NCBI GenBank assembly: GCA_015494435.1
Contig: WGBH01000110.1
Coordinates: forward strand, 1 to 7,237
Source of the DNA: Thiotrichaceae bacterium
Lineage (GTDB): Bacteria > Pseudomonadota > Gammaproteobacteria > Thiotrichales > Thiotrichaceae
DNA length: 7,237 nucleotides
Reading direction: 5' to 3'
This document shows positions 7,173-7,237 of the stretch, one piece after another (positions within the stretch are counted from its first letter, which is position 1; each line of letters opens with the position of its first letter). The position numbers and the translations under genes were made by a program. The notes under the pieces are model-generated. The model had not been told where the DNA came from. It saw nothing but the letters and a program-made list of their open reading frames with translations, and made no database searches.

Positions 7173-7237
7173 TAGAAAACCATAGCCATTCTGAGATGGT
7201 TTTTAAAGTACGTTGTTTTTTTATCGCTGTTTTATTA
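7138..7237 (-). other. Signal-peptide-like reading frame, out of frame with the giant gene and open to the window edge
   Basis: In a different minus-strand frame, 32 codons are open from the window end to a TAA at 7138-7140. The peptide has a basic start (IKKQRTLK) followed by a hydrophobic stretch WLWFSIVWIYCCSG. That is the layout of an export signal (charged n-region, hydrophobic core, small residues). It has no start codon within the window. It overlaps the first codons of the giant gene's frame. A single-base insertion or deletion near 7140-7205 would join it to the mature protein. A real frameshift, a sequencing error and coincidence cannot be told apart from this window. Confidence 0.35.

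Overview
The window holds two genes, both on the minus strand, plus two stretches without genes. By eye it is AT-rich (roughly 40% GC; not computed). The pair of families suggests a gammaproteobacterium, perhaps of the Beggiatoa/Thiothrix type: a large exported SdrD-B/GEVED/DUF11 mosaic protein and an Rpn/PD-(D/E)XK recombination-promoting nuclease with a Lys-Gly-Ile repeat tail. The taxonomic guess rests on memory of where such genes occur and is weak.

Read in the direction of transcription (right to left), the window opens with a gene of about 5.8 kb (7172 to 1380). It encodes a protein of about 1930 residues. The N-terminal half consists of DUF11-like beta-sandwich modules. The C-terminal half has two SdrD-B-like modules, a jelly-roll-like module, a GEVED module, a third SdrD-B-like module and two more DUF11-like modules. 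I count six EF-hand-type calcium loops. From residue 73 on there are 22 cysteines, and they fall into 11 neighbouring pairs. This all points to a secreted or surface protein, but no sortase, autotransporter or other C-terminal anchor is visible. Its 5' end is the main problem: the frame is closed upstream by a stop, the only upstream start is a TTG with no ribosome binding site, and a signal-peptide-like stretch lies in a neighbouring frame that runs off the window.

A 143-bp gap (1237-1379) follows, with a plausible promoter and ribosome binding site for the second gene and no convincing terminator for the first. The second gene (1236 to 385) is a complete 283-residue Rpn-family nuclease. Its C-terminal region contains five copies of a 12-bp tandem repeat.

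The last 384 bases (1-384) contain no credible gene. They hold a GC-richer palindromic patch and then a long imperfect foldback (about 171-365) with a perfect 17-bp inverted repeat as its core. It is MITE-like or a large transcript-end structure, and it lies next to the nuclease gene. No functional link between the two genes is evident beyond orientation. I see no clearly novel multi-gene system here. The most worthwhile leads are the suspected frameshift at the big gene's 5' end and the foldback element.
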